Source: Gloeomargarita sp. SKYG116 (GTDB lineage: Bacteria; Cyanobacteriota; Cyanobacteriia; Gloeomargaritales; Gloeomargaritaceae). Taken from it: a stretch of DNA of 64,000 nt. Positions 55,310 through 64,000 of this stretch are shown piece after piece. The notes below the pieces were generated by a model. That model saw nothing but the letters and a program-made list of their open reading frames with translations. It ran no database searches and had not been told where the DNA came from. Position 1 is the first letter of the stretch. Every line of letters begins with the position of its first letter. The DNA is taken from contig JANWVM010000005.1 of assembly GCA_025056115.1 (NCBI GenBank), forward strand, positions 1 to 64,000, written 5' to 3'. A program made the translations under genes and the position numbers.

Positions 55310-57355
55310 ATGGCGAATCGGCTGATTCACGCCCAGAGCTTATATTTGCGCAAACACGGTCATAACCCAATTGATTGGTGGCCCTGGGGAGAGGAAGCCA
55401 TTGCTACAGCCCGCCGCGAAAATAAACCCATTTTTTTGTCCATCGGCTATTCCAGTTGCCACTGGTGCACCGTGATGGAGGGGGAAGCCTTCTCCGACCC
55501 CGCTGTGGCCGCTTACATGAACCAGTATTTTCTGCCGATTAAGGTGGACCGGGAGGAGCGCCCCGATATTGACCACATCTATATCCAGGCGGTGCAGTTG
55601 ATGATTGGCCAGGCGGGTTGGCCCTTGAATGTCTTTCTCGACCCCTATGACCTAGCGCCCTTTTACGGGGGAACCTACTTCCCCTTGACGCCCCGGTTTG
55701 GCCGGCCTGGGTTTCTGGAATTGCTGCAAGCGGTGCGCCAATACTACGACCAGCGCAAGGACCAGGTGCAGCAGGTGAAATCGCAAATCCTGGCGTACCT
55801 ACAATCGCCCAATCAATTGCCAGCGGTGAGTGTACCGGACAAAAGCGCCCTAGAAAACGGCTACCGTAAGGTCACCAGCATCCTGAACTACGAAGGGCCG
55901 GGTAATTCGTTCCCGATGATTCCCTACGCTCAAGCGGTGTTGCAGGCCAGCCGGTGGAGTGGACCCTTGACAGCCGACCATCCGGCGGTGCGGCGGGGGA
56001 TGAATCTGGCGCTGGGGGGCATTTTTGACCAGGTAGCGGGCGGGTGGCATCGCTATACTGTTGACCCGACCTGGACCGTGCCCCACTTTGAGAAGATGCT
56101 CTACGACAATGGGTTGATTCTGGAATACCTAAGCAACTTGTGGAGCGCCGGTGTGCAGATGGCTCCCCTGCGGCGGGCGGTCACAAAGACCGTGCAATGG
56201 CTGCGGCGGGAAATGCGGTCGGAGGCAGGGTATTTCTATGCAGCGCAGGACGCCGACAGTTTTGTTTCCCCCAGCGATGCCGAGCCAGAAGAGGGAGCCT
56301 TTTATGTGTGGCGGTATCAGGAGTTGGCCGAGTTATTAACGCCCGAAGAATTTGACGCCTTGAAGGTGGCTTTTGAAATCGAACCCCAGGGCAATTTTGA
56401 AGGCAAAATCGTGTTGCAACGCCTGCATGGACAGGATTTGGACCCGCAGGTGGAATCGGCGTTGACCAAATTGTTTATCCGTCGCTACGGCGCGCCCCCG
56501 GAAACCTGTCTCTCGTTCCCGCCCGCTGTAGATGCCCAGCACGCCAAAACCACTCCTTGGCCGGGTCGGATTCCCCCTGTCACCGATACGAAAATGATTG
56601 TCGCCTGGAACAGTTTGATGATTTCGGGATTGGCGCGGGCGGCGGTGGTGTTTCAGGAGCCAAGCTACGGCGAGCTAGCGATCCAGTGCGCCAATTTCAT
56701 CCGCCAAAACCAGTGGGTCAACGGGCAATTTTATCGCTTGAATTACGACGGTCAGGTGGCGGTGATGGCCCAGGCAGAAGATTACGCCCTGTGGATCAAA
56801 GCCCTGCTGGATTTGCATCAAATGGCGGTGAGCCTGCTGGGAGGTGAGCGCGCGCCGGAATGGTTAGAGTTGGCGCAAATGTTTCAAAGGGCGTTTGATG
56901 CGGCGTATGCCTGTGAAAGCGGGGGTTATTACGCCACGGCGGCAACGGCGAGTGGGGATTTACTGGTGCGGGAACGGCCCTGCGAAGACAATGCCATTCC
57001 CTCGGCCAATGGGGTGGCGCTGACCAATCTGGTACGCTTGGCCTTGCTCACCGGCAATCTGAGTTACTTGGAACGAGCGGAGCGGGGATTGCAAGCGTTT
57101 GGCCAGCTTGTGCAAGTCGCGCCCCAGAGTTGCCCGAGTTTGCTGACGGCGTTGGACTGGTTTTTGCACCCGCTGGTGGTCAAGGCGCAACCGGATGTGT
57201 TGGCGGCCATCGGCTTGCGCTTTTTCCCAACGACGGTGTGGCAACCGGCGACCGAGATACCAGGGGTGGCGCTGGTGTGCCAAGGATTGACCTGCCAGGA
57301 ACCGGCCACATCGCTAGAGATGGCGCTGCAACAATTGGCCCAGTACCAACTCTGA
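55310..57355 (+). CDS. Thioredoxin-domain protein, YyaL/SSP411 family
   Basis: 681 residues. The N-terminal DUF255 domain contains the CxxC-like site [20 protein letters not shown] and [27 protein letters not shown]; the rest is an (alpha/alpha)6 barrel resembling glycosidases ([41 protein letters not shown]). Conserved from bacteria to animals; a cellobiose epimerase-like fold with unproven activity. The start ATG 55310 follows AGGTATCCCC. No operon link is obvious with shc downstream. Confidence 0.85.
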   Translation: MANRLIHAQSLYLRKHGHNPIDWWPWGEEAIATARRENKPIFLSIGYSSCHWCTVMEGEAFSDPAVAAYMNQYFLPIKVDREERPDIDHIYIQAVQLMIGQAGWPLNVFLDPYDLAPFYGGTYFPLTPRFGRPGFLELLQAVRQYYDQRKDQVQQVKSQILAYLQSPNQLPAVSVPDKSALENGYRKVTSILNYEGPGNSFPMIPYAQAVLQASRWSGPLTADHPAVRRGMNLALGGIFDQVAGGWHRYTVDPTWTVPHFEKMLYDNGLILEYLSNLWSAGVQMAPLRRAVTKTVQWLRREMRSEAGYFYAAQDADSFVSPSDAEPEEGAFYVWRYQELAELLTPEEFDALKVAFEIEPQGNFEGKIVLQRLHGQDLDPQVESALTKLFIRRYGAPPETCLSFPPAVDAQHAKTTPWPGRIPPVTDTKMIVAWNSLMISGLARAAVVFQEPSYGELAIQCANFIRQNQWVNGQFYRLNYDGQVAVMAQAEDYALWIKALLDLHQMAVSLLGGERAPEWLELAQMFQRAFDAAYACESGGYYATAATASGDLLVRERPCEDNAIPSANGVALTNLVRLALLTGNLSYLERAERGLQAFGQLVQVAPQSCPSLLTALDWFLHPLVVKAQPDVLAAIGLRFFPTTVWQPATEIPGVALVCQGLTCQEPATSLEMALQQLAQYQL

Positions 57356-57416
57356 AGGCGGGAGACCCCCCAAGCCTGGTATAAGTTAAAGATGGCTTTT
57401 TTCGGGGGAGTGGCCC

Positions 57417-59306
57417 ATGCAAACGGTGGCTGTGGATGACCTGCAACAGGGGATTCAACGGAGTCAGGCGTATCTGTTGTCGTTGCAATACCCAGAAGGT
57501 TTTTGGTGGGCCACGCTGGAATCCAATGTCACGATGACCGCCGAGTTGGTGTTGCTCTATGCCATTTGGGGGATCAAGGAGCGACTGCCGCTGGCGAAAA
57601 TTAAAACCTATCTTCTCAATCAACAACGGGCGCACGGCGGCTGGGAACTGTACTACGGCGATGGCGGGGATTTGAACTGCACCATTGAAGCCTATATGGC
57701 GTTGCGGTTATTGGGCTGTCACCCCGACGAACCGGCGATGCAGCGAGCTAGAGAGGTGATTTTAAGTCGCGGCGGCGTCACTCGCAGTCGCATTTTTACC
57801 AAGTTAAATCTAGCCCTGATCGGTTGTTACGAATGGCAAGGGCTGCCATCATTGCCCCCCTGGTTGATGCTGTTACCCCCAGGCGGTCCCTTTAGTATTT
57901 ACGACATGTCCAGTTGGGCCAGAAGTAGCACCGTCCCCTTAATCATTGTCTTTGATAAAAAACCGGTGTATCCCCAGGGATTTACCTTGGATGAATTGTA
58001 TGTGGAACCGCCCGCTGCCCGCCGTTACGAATTGCCGCAAAAAGGCGATTGGTCGGATGTATTTGTGTGGCTGGATTGGGGCTTGAAATGGGCAGAAATG
58101 TTCGGTTTGACGCCGTTTCGGCAAGAGGGACTGGCCGCTGCGGAAAAGTGGATTTTGCAACGCCAAGAGGAAACGGGGGACTGGGGCGGCATCCAACCGG
58201 CCATGGTGAATTCGCTGCTGGCGTTGCGCTGCCTGGATTACCCGCTAGAAGAACCAGCGGTGGTGCGGGGCTTCCGGGCGGTAGAGAAATTCTGCGTGGA
58301 AAGCGAAACCGAATACTGGATGCAGCCCTGCGTGTCGCCGGTGTGGGATACGGCCTTGACCATCCGCGCGCTGGTGGATAGTGGGTTAGAGCCGGACCAT
58401 CCGGCGCTGGTGCAGGCGGGGCAATGGCTGCTGCAGAAGCAAATTCTCAATACCTATGGGGACTGGGCGGTGAAAAATCCCCAGGCGCGACCGGGAGGCT
58501 GGGCATTTGAATTCGACAACCGTTACTACCCCGATGTGGACGATACGGCGGTAGTGGTGATGGCCCTGAGCCAAATTCGCTTGCCCAACGAAGCCGAAAA
58601 ACAGCAAGCTATCCGGCGGGCGGTGGATTGGATTGTGGCCATGCAATGTAAAAACGGGTCGTGGGGCGCCTTTGACAAAGACAACGACCAGGATTGGCTC
58701 AATTACATTCCCTACGGCGATTTGCAGGCGATGATTGACCCGGGGACAGCCGATGTCACGGCCCGGGTGCTGGAAATGGCCCATTATCCAGGAGTTTCCC
58801 CTCTCCCACCGGTGGTCAAGCAACGGGCGTTGGATTACCTGCTGCGGGTGCAGGAGCCGACGGGCAGTTGGTTTGGCCGCTGGGGCGTGAATTACATTTA
58901 CGGAACCAGTGGGGTGCTGGCGGCGCTCCAAGACGAACCCCAGGCGCAGCGGGCACGAGAACGGGCGGTGACCTGGTTGTTGGCGCACCAAAATCCCGAC
59001 GGCGGTTGGGGCGAAACTTGCCACAGTTACAACGACCCATCGCTGCAAGGCCAAGGGGATAGCACTGTTTCCCAAACCGCTTGGGCCATTTTGGGATTAT
59101 TGGCGGCGGGCCAGGGAACGCATCCGGCAACGGGACGCGGGATTGCCTATTTACTCGCGCAACAGCAACCCAACGGGGCCTGGCAGGAACTATGGTTCAC
59201 TGGCACCGGCTTTCCCCGACATTTTTACCTGCGCTATAACTTGTACTATCAGCACTTCCCGCTCATGGCCCTAGGACGCTACCAGCGGCAGGTGGGGCAG
59301 GGCTAG
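57417..59306 (+). CDS. shc: Squalene-hopene cyclase
   Basis: Cyclises squalene to hopene/diplopterol, the first step to hopanoids. 629 residues. The catalytic DxDD acid appears as DVDDTAVV (373-376). Several QW repeats are present, such as QCKNGSWGAF and NPDGGWGETCHSY, and the channel segment GGWAFEFDNRYYPD is conserved. A membrane-facing helix is likely (YDMSSWARSSTVPLIIVF). GGGGGAG precedes ATG 57417. The squalene-synthase-like gene follows by 73 bp. Confidence 0.95.
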   Translation: MQTVAVDDLQQGIQRSQAYLLSLQYPEGFWWATLESNVTMTAELVLLYAIWGIKERLPLAKIKTYLLNQQRAHGGWELYYGDGGDLNCTIEAYMALRLLGCHPDEPAMQRAREVILSRGGVTRSRIFTKLNLALIGCYEWQGLPSLPPWLMLLPPGGPFSIYDMSSWARSSTVPLIIVFDKKPVYPQGFTLDELYVEPPAARRYELPQKGDWSDVFVWLDWGLKWAEMFGLTPFRQEGLAAAEKWILQRQEETGDWGGIQPAMVNSLLALRCLDYPLEEPAVVRGFRAVEKFCVESETEYWMQPCVSPVWDTALTIRALVDSGLEPDHPALVQAGQWLLQKQILNTYGDWAVKNPQARPGGWAFEFDNRYYPDVDDTAVVVMALSQIRLPNEAEKQQAIRRAVDWIVAMQCKNGSWGAFDKDNDQDWLNYIPYGDLQAMIDPGTADVTARVLEMAHYPGVSPLPPVVKQRALDYLLRVQEPTGSWFGRWGVNYIYGTSGVLAALQDEPQAQRARERAVTWLLAHQNPDGGWGETCHSYNDPSLQGQGDSTVSQTAWAILGLLAAGQGTHPATGRGIAYLLAQQQPNGAWQELWFTGTGFPRHFYLRYNLYYQHFPLMALGRYQRQVGQG

Positions 59307-59379
59307 GACAACCCCGGTTTTTCCGCTATACTTGGCGCTAATGGTATGGTGTGTGTAGTGGTGGAAAGGAGTTGAGCGG

Positions 59380-60201
59380 ATGGATTTGCGCCGGGGTGCT
59401 TTGGAACTACTGAAAGAGACCAGTCGGACGTTTTTTATTCCCATTAGCGGCCTGCCTGCGGGTTTGCAAGAAGCAGTGACTTCCGCCTATCTCTGCATGC
59501 GGGCGATTGACGAAATCGAAGACCATCCCGACTTGGACAGTGAAACGAAGGTGAAATTGCTGCGCTCCGTGAGTTTAACCCTAGAGGCGGCGACCGATAC
59601 CTTTGCGGTGAACGATTTATCCCTGGCGCTGTCGGTGCATCAGACGCCCTTGCCGGAGGTGACGGTGCGCATTGGCGAATGGGCGTTGCTGGCTCCCCCG
59701 ACGATTGCGCCGCGGATTTGGGATGCGACAGCAGCGATGGCGGACCGGATGGCCTACTGGGCGTCCTGCAACTGGCGGATTCAAACGGAAGCTGACCTGG
59801 ACCGTTACACCTTTGGCGTCGCAGGGGCGGTGGGGTTGCTCTTGTCGGATTTGTGGGCCTGGTACGACGGCACCCAGACGAATCGCTCCCTGGCGATTGG
59901 CTTTGGGCGGGGGTTGCAAGCCGTCAATATCCTACGCAACCACGCGGAAGACCAGCGGCGCGGGGTCAACTTTTTCCCAGATGGGTGGGGGAAAACAGAA
60001 ATGCACGCCTATGCCCGCCGCAATCTCGCTTTGGCAGATGCCTATAACGCGGCGTTACCCCCAGGACCGGCGCTGGATTTCTGTAAAATTCCCCTGGCGC
60101 TGGCCCATGCTACCCTAGCGGCGCTAGAACAAGGTCAACCTAAACTGACGCGCAGCGCTGTGATGGCCGTAGTCGCTCAGGTCACAGGCCGGACACGTTG
60201 A
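59380..60201 (+). CDS. Squalene/phytoene synthase-family protein
   Basis: 273 residues of the head-to-head prenyl synthase family. First aspartate motif D44-E-I-E-D48 (CMRAIDEIEDHPD); second motif is N187-H-A-E-D191 (ILRNHAEDQRRGVNFFP), with Asn where most members have Asp. Position next to shc points to supplying squalene for hopanoids (HpnC/D-like), rather than carotenoids. AAGGAG precedes ATG 59380, and TATACT about 48 bp upstream may be its -10. Confidence 0.88.
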   Translation: MDLRRGALELLKETSRTFFIPISGLPAGLQEAVTSAYLCMRAIDEIEDHPDLDSETKVKLLRSVSLTLEAATDTFAVNDLSLALSVHQTPLPEVTVRIGEWALLAPPTIAPRIWDATAAMADRMAYWASCNWRIQTEADLDRYTFGVAGAVGLLLSDLWAWYDGTQTNRSLAIGFGRGLQAVNILRNHAEDQRRGVNFFPDGWGKTEMHAYARRNLALADAYNAALPPGPALDFCKIPLALAHATLAALEQGQPKLTRSAVMAVVAQVTGRTR

Positions 60202-60265
60202 CCAAGCATTTCATAATGTTAATTTTTGTGTAGAAATTCGAGCAATAGCTTGACTTGTTCCCAGG

Positions 60266-60271
60266 TATAAT
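60266..60271 (+). promoter_or_regulatory. Candidate -10 element (TATAAT)
   Basis: Perfect TATAAT hexamer 43 bp before ATG 60314 of the small YRG-repeat gene, in a 112-bp gap. The TTGACT at 60250-60255 is only 10 bp away, too close to act as its -35; no better -35 is seen, so this would be a promoter depending on other factors. Confidence 0.35.
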
Positions 60272-60313
60272 GCTCGACCCTGAGTAGTAACTACGTCGGG
60301 GGACCCATCTTCA

Positions 60314-60751
60314 ATGTTGATCTTGTCGTGGGAACAGGTCGAACCCTGGGGGGCTAATTACGACCAGGCGGATTACTTGCAAGCGCTAGGACGGTGGTTT
60401 GTGCGGGGGGAATCCTTTGGGCTGCACCAGGAAGCGACAGCGAAAAAAGCATGTCAAAAGCTTCTAGATACGGCGAGTCAACCGTTCTGCCTATTGGTGA
60501 AATCGCTGGACCAGATTACGCTCTGGCATGAAACGTTTGAGACACCCCAACTACCCCAACTGCTGGTCCAGGCTGACGAAAACGAGCAACCAGTGCGGAA
60601 GTTTCGGGGACAGGTGGTACCAACGGTAGCGTTGCCAGCCCCTGCAGGTGAATCTGTCCCCAAGGTGTACCGGGGTCAAGTCGTGCAACCATCAACAGCG
60701 GCAACTCCGACGACGCCATCTCCCAAGACTTATCGGGGCACGGACTATTAA
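60314..60751 (+). CDS. Small protein with C-terminal YRG repeats
   Basis: 145 residues. A compact N-terminal domain (1-90, LILSWEQVEPWGANYDQADYLQ) is followed by three spaced copies of a short basic motif: RKFRGQVV, PKVYRGQVV and PKTYRGTDY. The repeat is like the YRGxxY signature of DUF4278, often a short conserved peptide in cyanobacterial proteins. Linkers are Pro/Ala/Thr rich. Function unknown; it may bind another protein or nucleic acid through the repeats. Confidence 0.6.
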   Translation: MLILSWEQVEPWGANYDQADYLQALGRWFVRGESFGLHQEATAKKACQKLLDTASQPFCLLVKSLDQITLWHETFETPQLPQLLVQADENEQPVRKFRGQVVPTVALPAPAGESVPKVYRGQVVQPSTAATPTTPSPKTYRGTDY

Positions 60752-60803
60752 AAATCACATCAAACTGGTTTATCCTGAGCATGAACCTTGAACTGTTGCT
60801 GGG

Positions 60804-62291
60804 ATGAACCTGGGTGATTTATTGACGGCGATTGCGCCCTATCTACCGCCCTTCGACTGGCGCGACCCTTTGTTTGCTCAACCTGTAACTGGTATCACCT
60901 GCGATTCCCGTGCCTGTGCGCCAGGGATGGTATTTGTCGGGTTGCCGGGCACGCGCGTAGATGGGGGGGATTTCTGGCCCGAAGCCCTGGCGAAGGGGGC
61001 GTCCGTTGCATTGGTCACGCCTCGACCGGACATACCCCCCCAGGTGATTCCCGTGACCCACATCACGAAAGCCTGCGGGGAACTGGCGGCAGCCTTTTAC
61101 GGTTATCCGCGCAACCGGTTGCAACTGGTCGGCGTTACCGGCACCAATGGCAAAACCACGACGACCCATCTGATTGAGTTTTTATTGCAACAGACGCAGG
61201 GGCCGACGGCGCTCCTGGGCACCCTGTATTACCGCTGGCCGGGGCATCAACAAACGGCGTTGCAAACGACACCGGGCGCCGTCGAGTTGCAGCGGGATTT
61301 GGCGCAGGCGGTGCAAGCGGGTTGCCAAACGGCGGTGATGGAAGTGAGTTCCCACGCGCTGGCCCAGGACCGGGTGGCGGGTTGCCAGTACGATGTGGCG
61401 ATTTTCACCAACCTGACCCAAGACCACCTGGACTTTCACCTGACCATGGAGAACTATTTCCGGGCTAAGGCGCGGCTATTTGAACCGGATTTGTTGCGGG
61501 GCCGGGCGATTGTCAACCGGGATGATCCTTACGGCCGGCGCTTAATTGAAGCCCTCAATCAATTACAACGACCGCTTTGGACCTACAGTGTGACGGGGCA
61601 ACCCGCCGATTTGCAGGTGCAGGAGGTACGGTACGACGTCCAAGGAATCACTGCCCGTATCACCACGCCCCTGGGAGAAACAACCTTGACGGTGCCATTG
61701 GTGGGGGCGTTCAACCTGGCGAATACCCTGGCGGCGGTGGGTGCAGCGCTCCATCTAGGCGTGACCCTAGACCAAATTGCCCAGGCATTGCCCCAGTTTC
61801 CAGGGGTGCCGGGGCGCATGGAGCGCGTGCAAGTCAGTCCTGACCAGGACATCAGCGTGGTGGTGGACTACGCCCATACCCCCGACGGTTTGGAAAATTG
61901 CCTGCGGGCGATGCGACCGTTTGTGAGCGGGCGATTGATCTGCGTCTTTGGCTGCGGCGGCGACCGAGACCGGACTAAACGCCCTCAGATGGGCAAAATT
62001 GCAGCGGAGCTGGCCGATGTGGTAGTGGTGACGTCTGATAACCCCCGCACCGAGGACCCGCAGCAGATTATTCAAGATATCTTGGCTGGGATACCCTTTA
62101 CGCCGCTGGTGTGGGTGCAGCGGGACGAGGCAATTCACCAGGCGATTCAAATGGCGCAACCGGGCGATGGGGTGATGATTGCCGGCAAGGGCCACGAGGA
62201 TTACCAGATTCTCGGCACCACCAAGGTTCCTTTTGACGACCGGGAGCAGGCGCGTTTGGCCCTGAAACGACGGTTGGGATTGCCTACTTGA
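60804..62291 (+). CDS. murE: UDP-MurNAc-tripeptide synthetase
   Basis: Adds the third amino acid, usually meso-diaminopimelate, to UDP-MurNAc-dipeptide in peptidoglycan synthesis. 495 residues. N-terminal GITCDSRACAPGMVFVGLPG, P-loop VGVTGTNGKTTTTHLIEFLL, carbamylated-lysine region AKARLFEPD, and C-terminal DYAHTPDGLENCLRAM, FGCGGDRDRTKRPQMG and TSDNPRTEDPQ. The DNPR motif indicates meso-DAP specificity. The stop overlaps the convergent cruF stop by 8 bp. Confidence 0.97.
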   Translation: MNLGDLLTAIAPYLPPFDWRDPLFAQPVTGITCDSRACAPGMVFVGLPGTRVDGGDFWPEALAKGASVALVTPRPDIPPQVIPVTHITKACGELAAAFYGYPRNRLQLVGVTGTNGKTTTTHLIEFLLQQTQGPTALLGTLYYRWPGHQQTALQTTPGAVELQRDLAQAVQAGCQTAVMEVSSHALAQDRVAGCQYDVAIFTNLTQDHLDFHLTMENYFRAKARLFEPDLLRGRAIVNRDDPYGRRLIEALNQLQRPLWTYSVTGQPADLQVQEVRYDVQGITARITTPLGETTLTVPLVGAFNLANTLAAVGAALHLGVTLDQIAQALPQFPGVPGRMERVQVSPDQDISVVVDYAHTPDGLENCLRAMRPFVSGRLICVFGCGGDRDRTKRPQMGKIAAELADVVVVTSDNPRTEDPQQIIQDILAGIPFTPLVWVQRDEAIHQAIQMAQPGDGVMIAGKGHEDYQILGTTKVPFDDREQARLALKRRLGLPT

Positions 62292-63180
62292 CAAGCGATA
62301 CGGCATCGAGTTCTGGCAAAGCGAGCGTCGGGGGAAGCCTGCGCCCTGCCCGCCACCAACAAACAAACGCCGGGATCACGCCTAACACGACACCCAACCC
62401 AATGGGAATCCAATAACGACGATCGAGCAAGCCCAGGCTGATAACTGCCCCAAACAGGTAGTTCACTGTGTACATCACCAGCGGCACCGTTAAATCCCAG
62501 CGGTTGAGCACCAGGGGTTGCCCCCGCCACAGCACAGCCGCCAGGGTCATAAACAGCGCGCCCGTGCCCACCCAACCCGCCAGATTACGGTAGGGCATCC
62601 CAAAGAAGGCGCCCGCTTCGTGGAATTGCCAGAAGGGCACGGGGGTTTGACTCATGGCCGGGTCCAGCGCCAAGTCCCAGGCCACCAGTAGCATCGCTCC
62701 CCCTATCACCGCGCCAGCCAGGCGTAACCAGCGTTGTCGCAGCCCTTGCAATCCCCCATAGACCAGCACAAAACAGGCCAGACCCATATAAAACCAGGAC
62801 AGGGGAATTGTAAACGGCACCAGCCCGGCAATCTTGTACCCCAGCCCGTCCAGATAGCCGTAACGCCCAAACGGAAAACCTGTGCTCGTGCCCAGTAGCT
62901 CACTGCTCAAGGAAACCATCACCGCCGGTAACAAAAATCCCAAGAGTAACCGCGGCCCCAGCACGCGCCAGCCATAGAGCACCATCGCCAGCGCCCCCAG
63001 CAGGATATACACCACGCCCCCACCGGCCATACTCCAGGCAAATAACCGCTGCCCCGCTGCCGGCAACGCCAACACCCATTCGGGATGGGGTAACACGCCC
63101 ACCAAGCCCGCCACTCCAAACACCATTGCCCCCACGTGCGCCGTCAATGCTAGCCGTTCCCATCGCTCATTCAGGGTCAT
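62284..63180 (-). CDS. cruF: Gamma-carotene 1'-hydratase/hydroxylase CruF
   Basis: 298 residues, seven to eight membrane helices. Family landmarks are SSELLGTSTGFPFGRYGYLDGLGYKI, VPFTIPLSWFYMGLACFVLV, LVAWDLALDPAMSQTPVPFWQF and YRNLAGWVGTGALFM. CruF (COG2324/DUF422) adds water to the psi-end of gamma-carotene on the way to myxol glycosides. cruG, often nearby, is not in the window. The C-terminus overlaps murE by 8 bp tail-to-tail. Confidence 0.93.
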   Translation of the reverse strand: MTLNERWERLALTAHVGAMVFGVAGLVGVLPHPEWVLALPAAGQRLFAWSMAGGGVVYILLGALAMVLYGWRVLGPRLLLGFLLPAVMVSLSSELLGTSTGFPFGRYGYLDGLGYKIAGLVPFTIPLSWFYMGLACFVLVYGGLQGLRQRWLRLAGAVIGGAMLLVAWDLALDPAMSQTPVPFWQFHEAGAFFGMPYRNLAGWVGTGALFMTLAAVLWRGQPLVLNRWDLTVPLVMYTVNYLFGAVISLGLLDRRYWIPIGLGVVLGVIPAFVCWWRAGRRLPPTLALPELDAVSLVK

Positions 63181-63242
63181 AACACATCCCCGCCCACAAC
63201 CAGACCATTCTTTATTAGTTTACAAATCTTTAAGACTTTTTC

Positions 63243-64000
63243 TCAGGCAACTGTGCCACGAAACAGGCCTTGGGGTCGCACCAGCAACACCAGCATCATC
63301 ACCACCAGCGCCACCCCCAGCTTATATTCGCTCGGCAACCAGTACGTGCTCATTTCTTGGGCCACGCCCACGATGACCGCCGCGACCATGGCCCCATAGG
63401 GATTACCGATACCCCCCAAAATCACGGTCGCAAACATCGGCAATAGCAAAAACCAGCCCATATTCGGGCGCACCGCCGTAATCAGCCCATACATCGCACC
63501 CCCCAGCGCCGTCAATCCACCTGCCACCACCCAGGTCCAGAGAATCACGCGCTGCACATCAATCCCGGCCACCTGCGCCAGTTCCGGATTGTCCGCCACC
63601 GCTCGCATTTGTCGCCCAATGGTGGTTTTTTGCAACAGCAGGTGCAATAACCACACTGCCGCCAGTGCCATCCCCAGCACCACGATGCGATTGGTGGTCA
63701 CCTGCACCGGCCCCAGCGCCATCGCCCCAAACACCGGCAAGCGATAGTTCTGGTTCTGGCTGCCCCAAATCAAAATAATGCCATTGCGGATGAACAACGC
63801 CAGCCCGATGGACATGATCATCATGGTGGTGGGAGAGGTCCGCCGCCGTCGCACCGGCGCCCACAGGATGGCTTCCGTGAGCAGAAAGGCCCCCACTGTC
63901 AGCCCACAGCCCACCAGCATCGCCACCGGCAAAGGCAACCCCCAGTAATTGGCCATCAGCGTCAAATAGGCTCCCAGCGTCAAAAAATCCCCGTGCGCAA
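63243..64000 (-). CDS. Branched-chain amino acid-type ABC permease (LivH family), 5' end outside window
   Basis: At least 252 residues, open through the window edge. The reading frame continues upstream of the TTG at 63983 as AHGDFLTLGAYLTLM, matching the conserved N-terminal region of LivH/UrtB/NatD permeases, so the true start is beyond base 64000. About seven helices are visible, with RQMRAVADNPELAQVAGIDVQRVI and FATVILGGIGNPYGAMVAAVIVGV. It likely imports hydrophobic or branched-chain amino acids; partner subunits would lie to the right. Confidence 0.9.
   Translation of the reverse strand, partial: AHGDFLTLGAYLTLMANYWGLPLPVAMLVGCGLTVGAFLLTEAILWAPVRRRRTSPTTMMIMSIGLALFIRNGIILIWGSQNQNYRLPVFGAMALGPVQVTTNRIVVLGMALAAVWLLHLLLQKTTIGRQMRAVADNPELAQVAGIDVQRVILWTWVVAGGLTALGGAMYGLITAVRPNMGWFLLLPMFATVILGGIGNPYGAMVAAVIVGVAQEMSTYWLPSEYKLGVALVVMMLVLLVRPQGLFRGTVA

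Overview
The window is chromosomal DNA from an oxygenic cyanobacterium. The evidence is photosystem I genes (psaF, psaJ, psaL), the phycobilisome core-membrane linker gene apcE, a CpcF-like bilin lyase, an NblB-like protein, a magnesium-chelatase I-D-H cluster, the carotenoid hydratase gene cruF, squalene-hopene cyclase and several protein families largely restricted to cyanobacteria. The DNA is GC-rich, genes are tightly packed with many short overlaps, and the HIP1 palindrome looks scarce. This would suit a unicellular, possibly thermophilic or early-branching lineage. I cannot name the genus from sequence alone.

Layout. 1-7 kb: HD hydrolase (cut by the window edge), upp, a small membrane protein, aroA, a receiver-kinase gene broken by one in-frame stop codon, a CpcF-like lyase, an Mrp ATPase and a small exported protein. 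7-15 kb: a dispersed repeat, a TPR protein, pheS, an HELGH membrane protein, ferredoxin, a beta-lactamase-fold hydrolase, a DUF2752 protein, secD without secF, tRNA-Ala(CGC), gpsA and a TPR lipoprotein. 15-17.6 kb: psaF-psaJ-psaL with a candidate RpaB/HLR1 site and a terminator, then two repeat copies, one of which forms the 3' end of trpF. 17.6-27.4 kb: Uma2-type protein, MlaE-like permease, DsbD-like protein with a redoxin, a double-FHA ABC transporter, a candidate structured RNA, NblB-like protein, response regulator and MFS transporter. 27.4-36.3 kb: apcE, M48 peptidase, ppx, an AT-rich glycosyltransferase/methyltransferase pair and nth. 36.4-41.7 kb: glk, a polyamine-type ABC operon lacking potB, a bifunctional-nuclease-family gene and ribE. 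41.7-48.4 kb: the magnesium-chelatase operon. 48.4-64 kb: a regulatory gap with an 11-bp-period direct repeat, ppk, an aminotransferase, thioredoxin, a DUF2358 protein, a roadblock-like/V4R/small-protein trio, a YyaL-type protein, shc and a squalene-synthase-like gene, a small YRG-repeat protein, murE, cruF and the 3' part of a LivH-type permease.

How the genes work together. Light harvesting and pigment metabolism recur through the window: PSI subunits, ApcE, bilin lyase, NblB, Mg-chelatase, CruF and the V4R protein. A second theme is polyphosphate, with ppx and ppk both present. A third is the hopanoid pair. The items I rate most interesting are the chelatase I-D-H operon, whose protein lengths and motifs resemble anoxygenic phototrophs more than typical cyanobacteria; the structured RNA at about 24.67-24.88 kb; the ~105-bp terminal-inverted-repeat element, one copy of which supplies the end of trpF; the nonsense-interrupted receiver-kinase gene; and secD with only a vestigial coupled start codon where secF would be expected.
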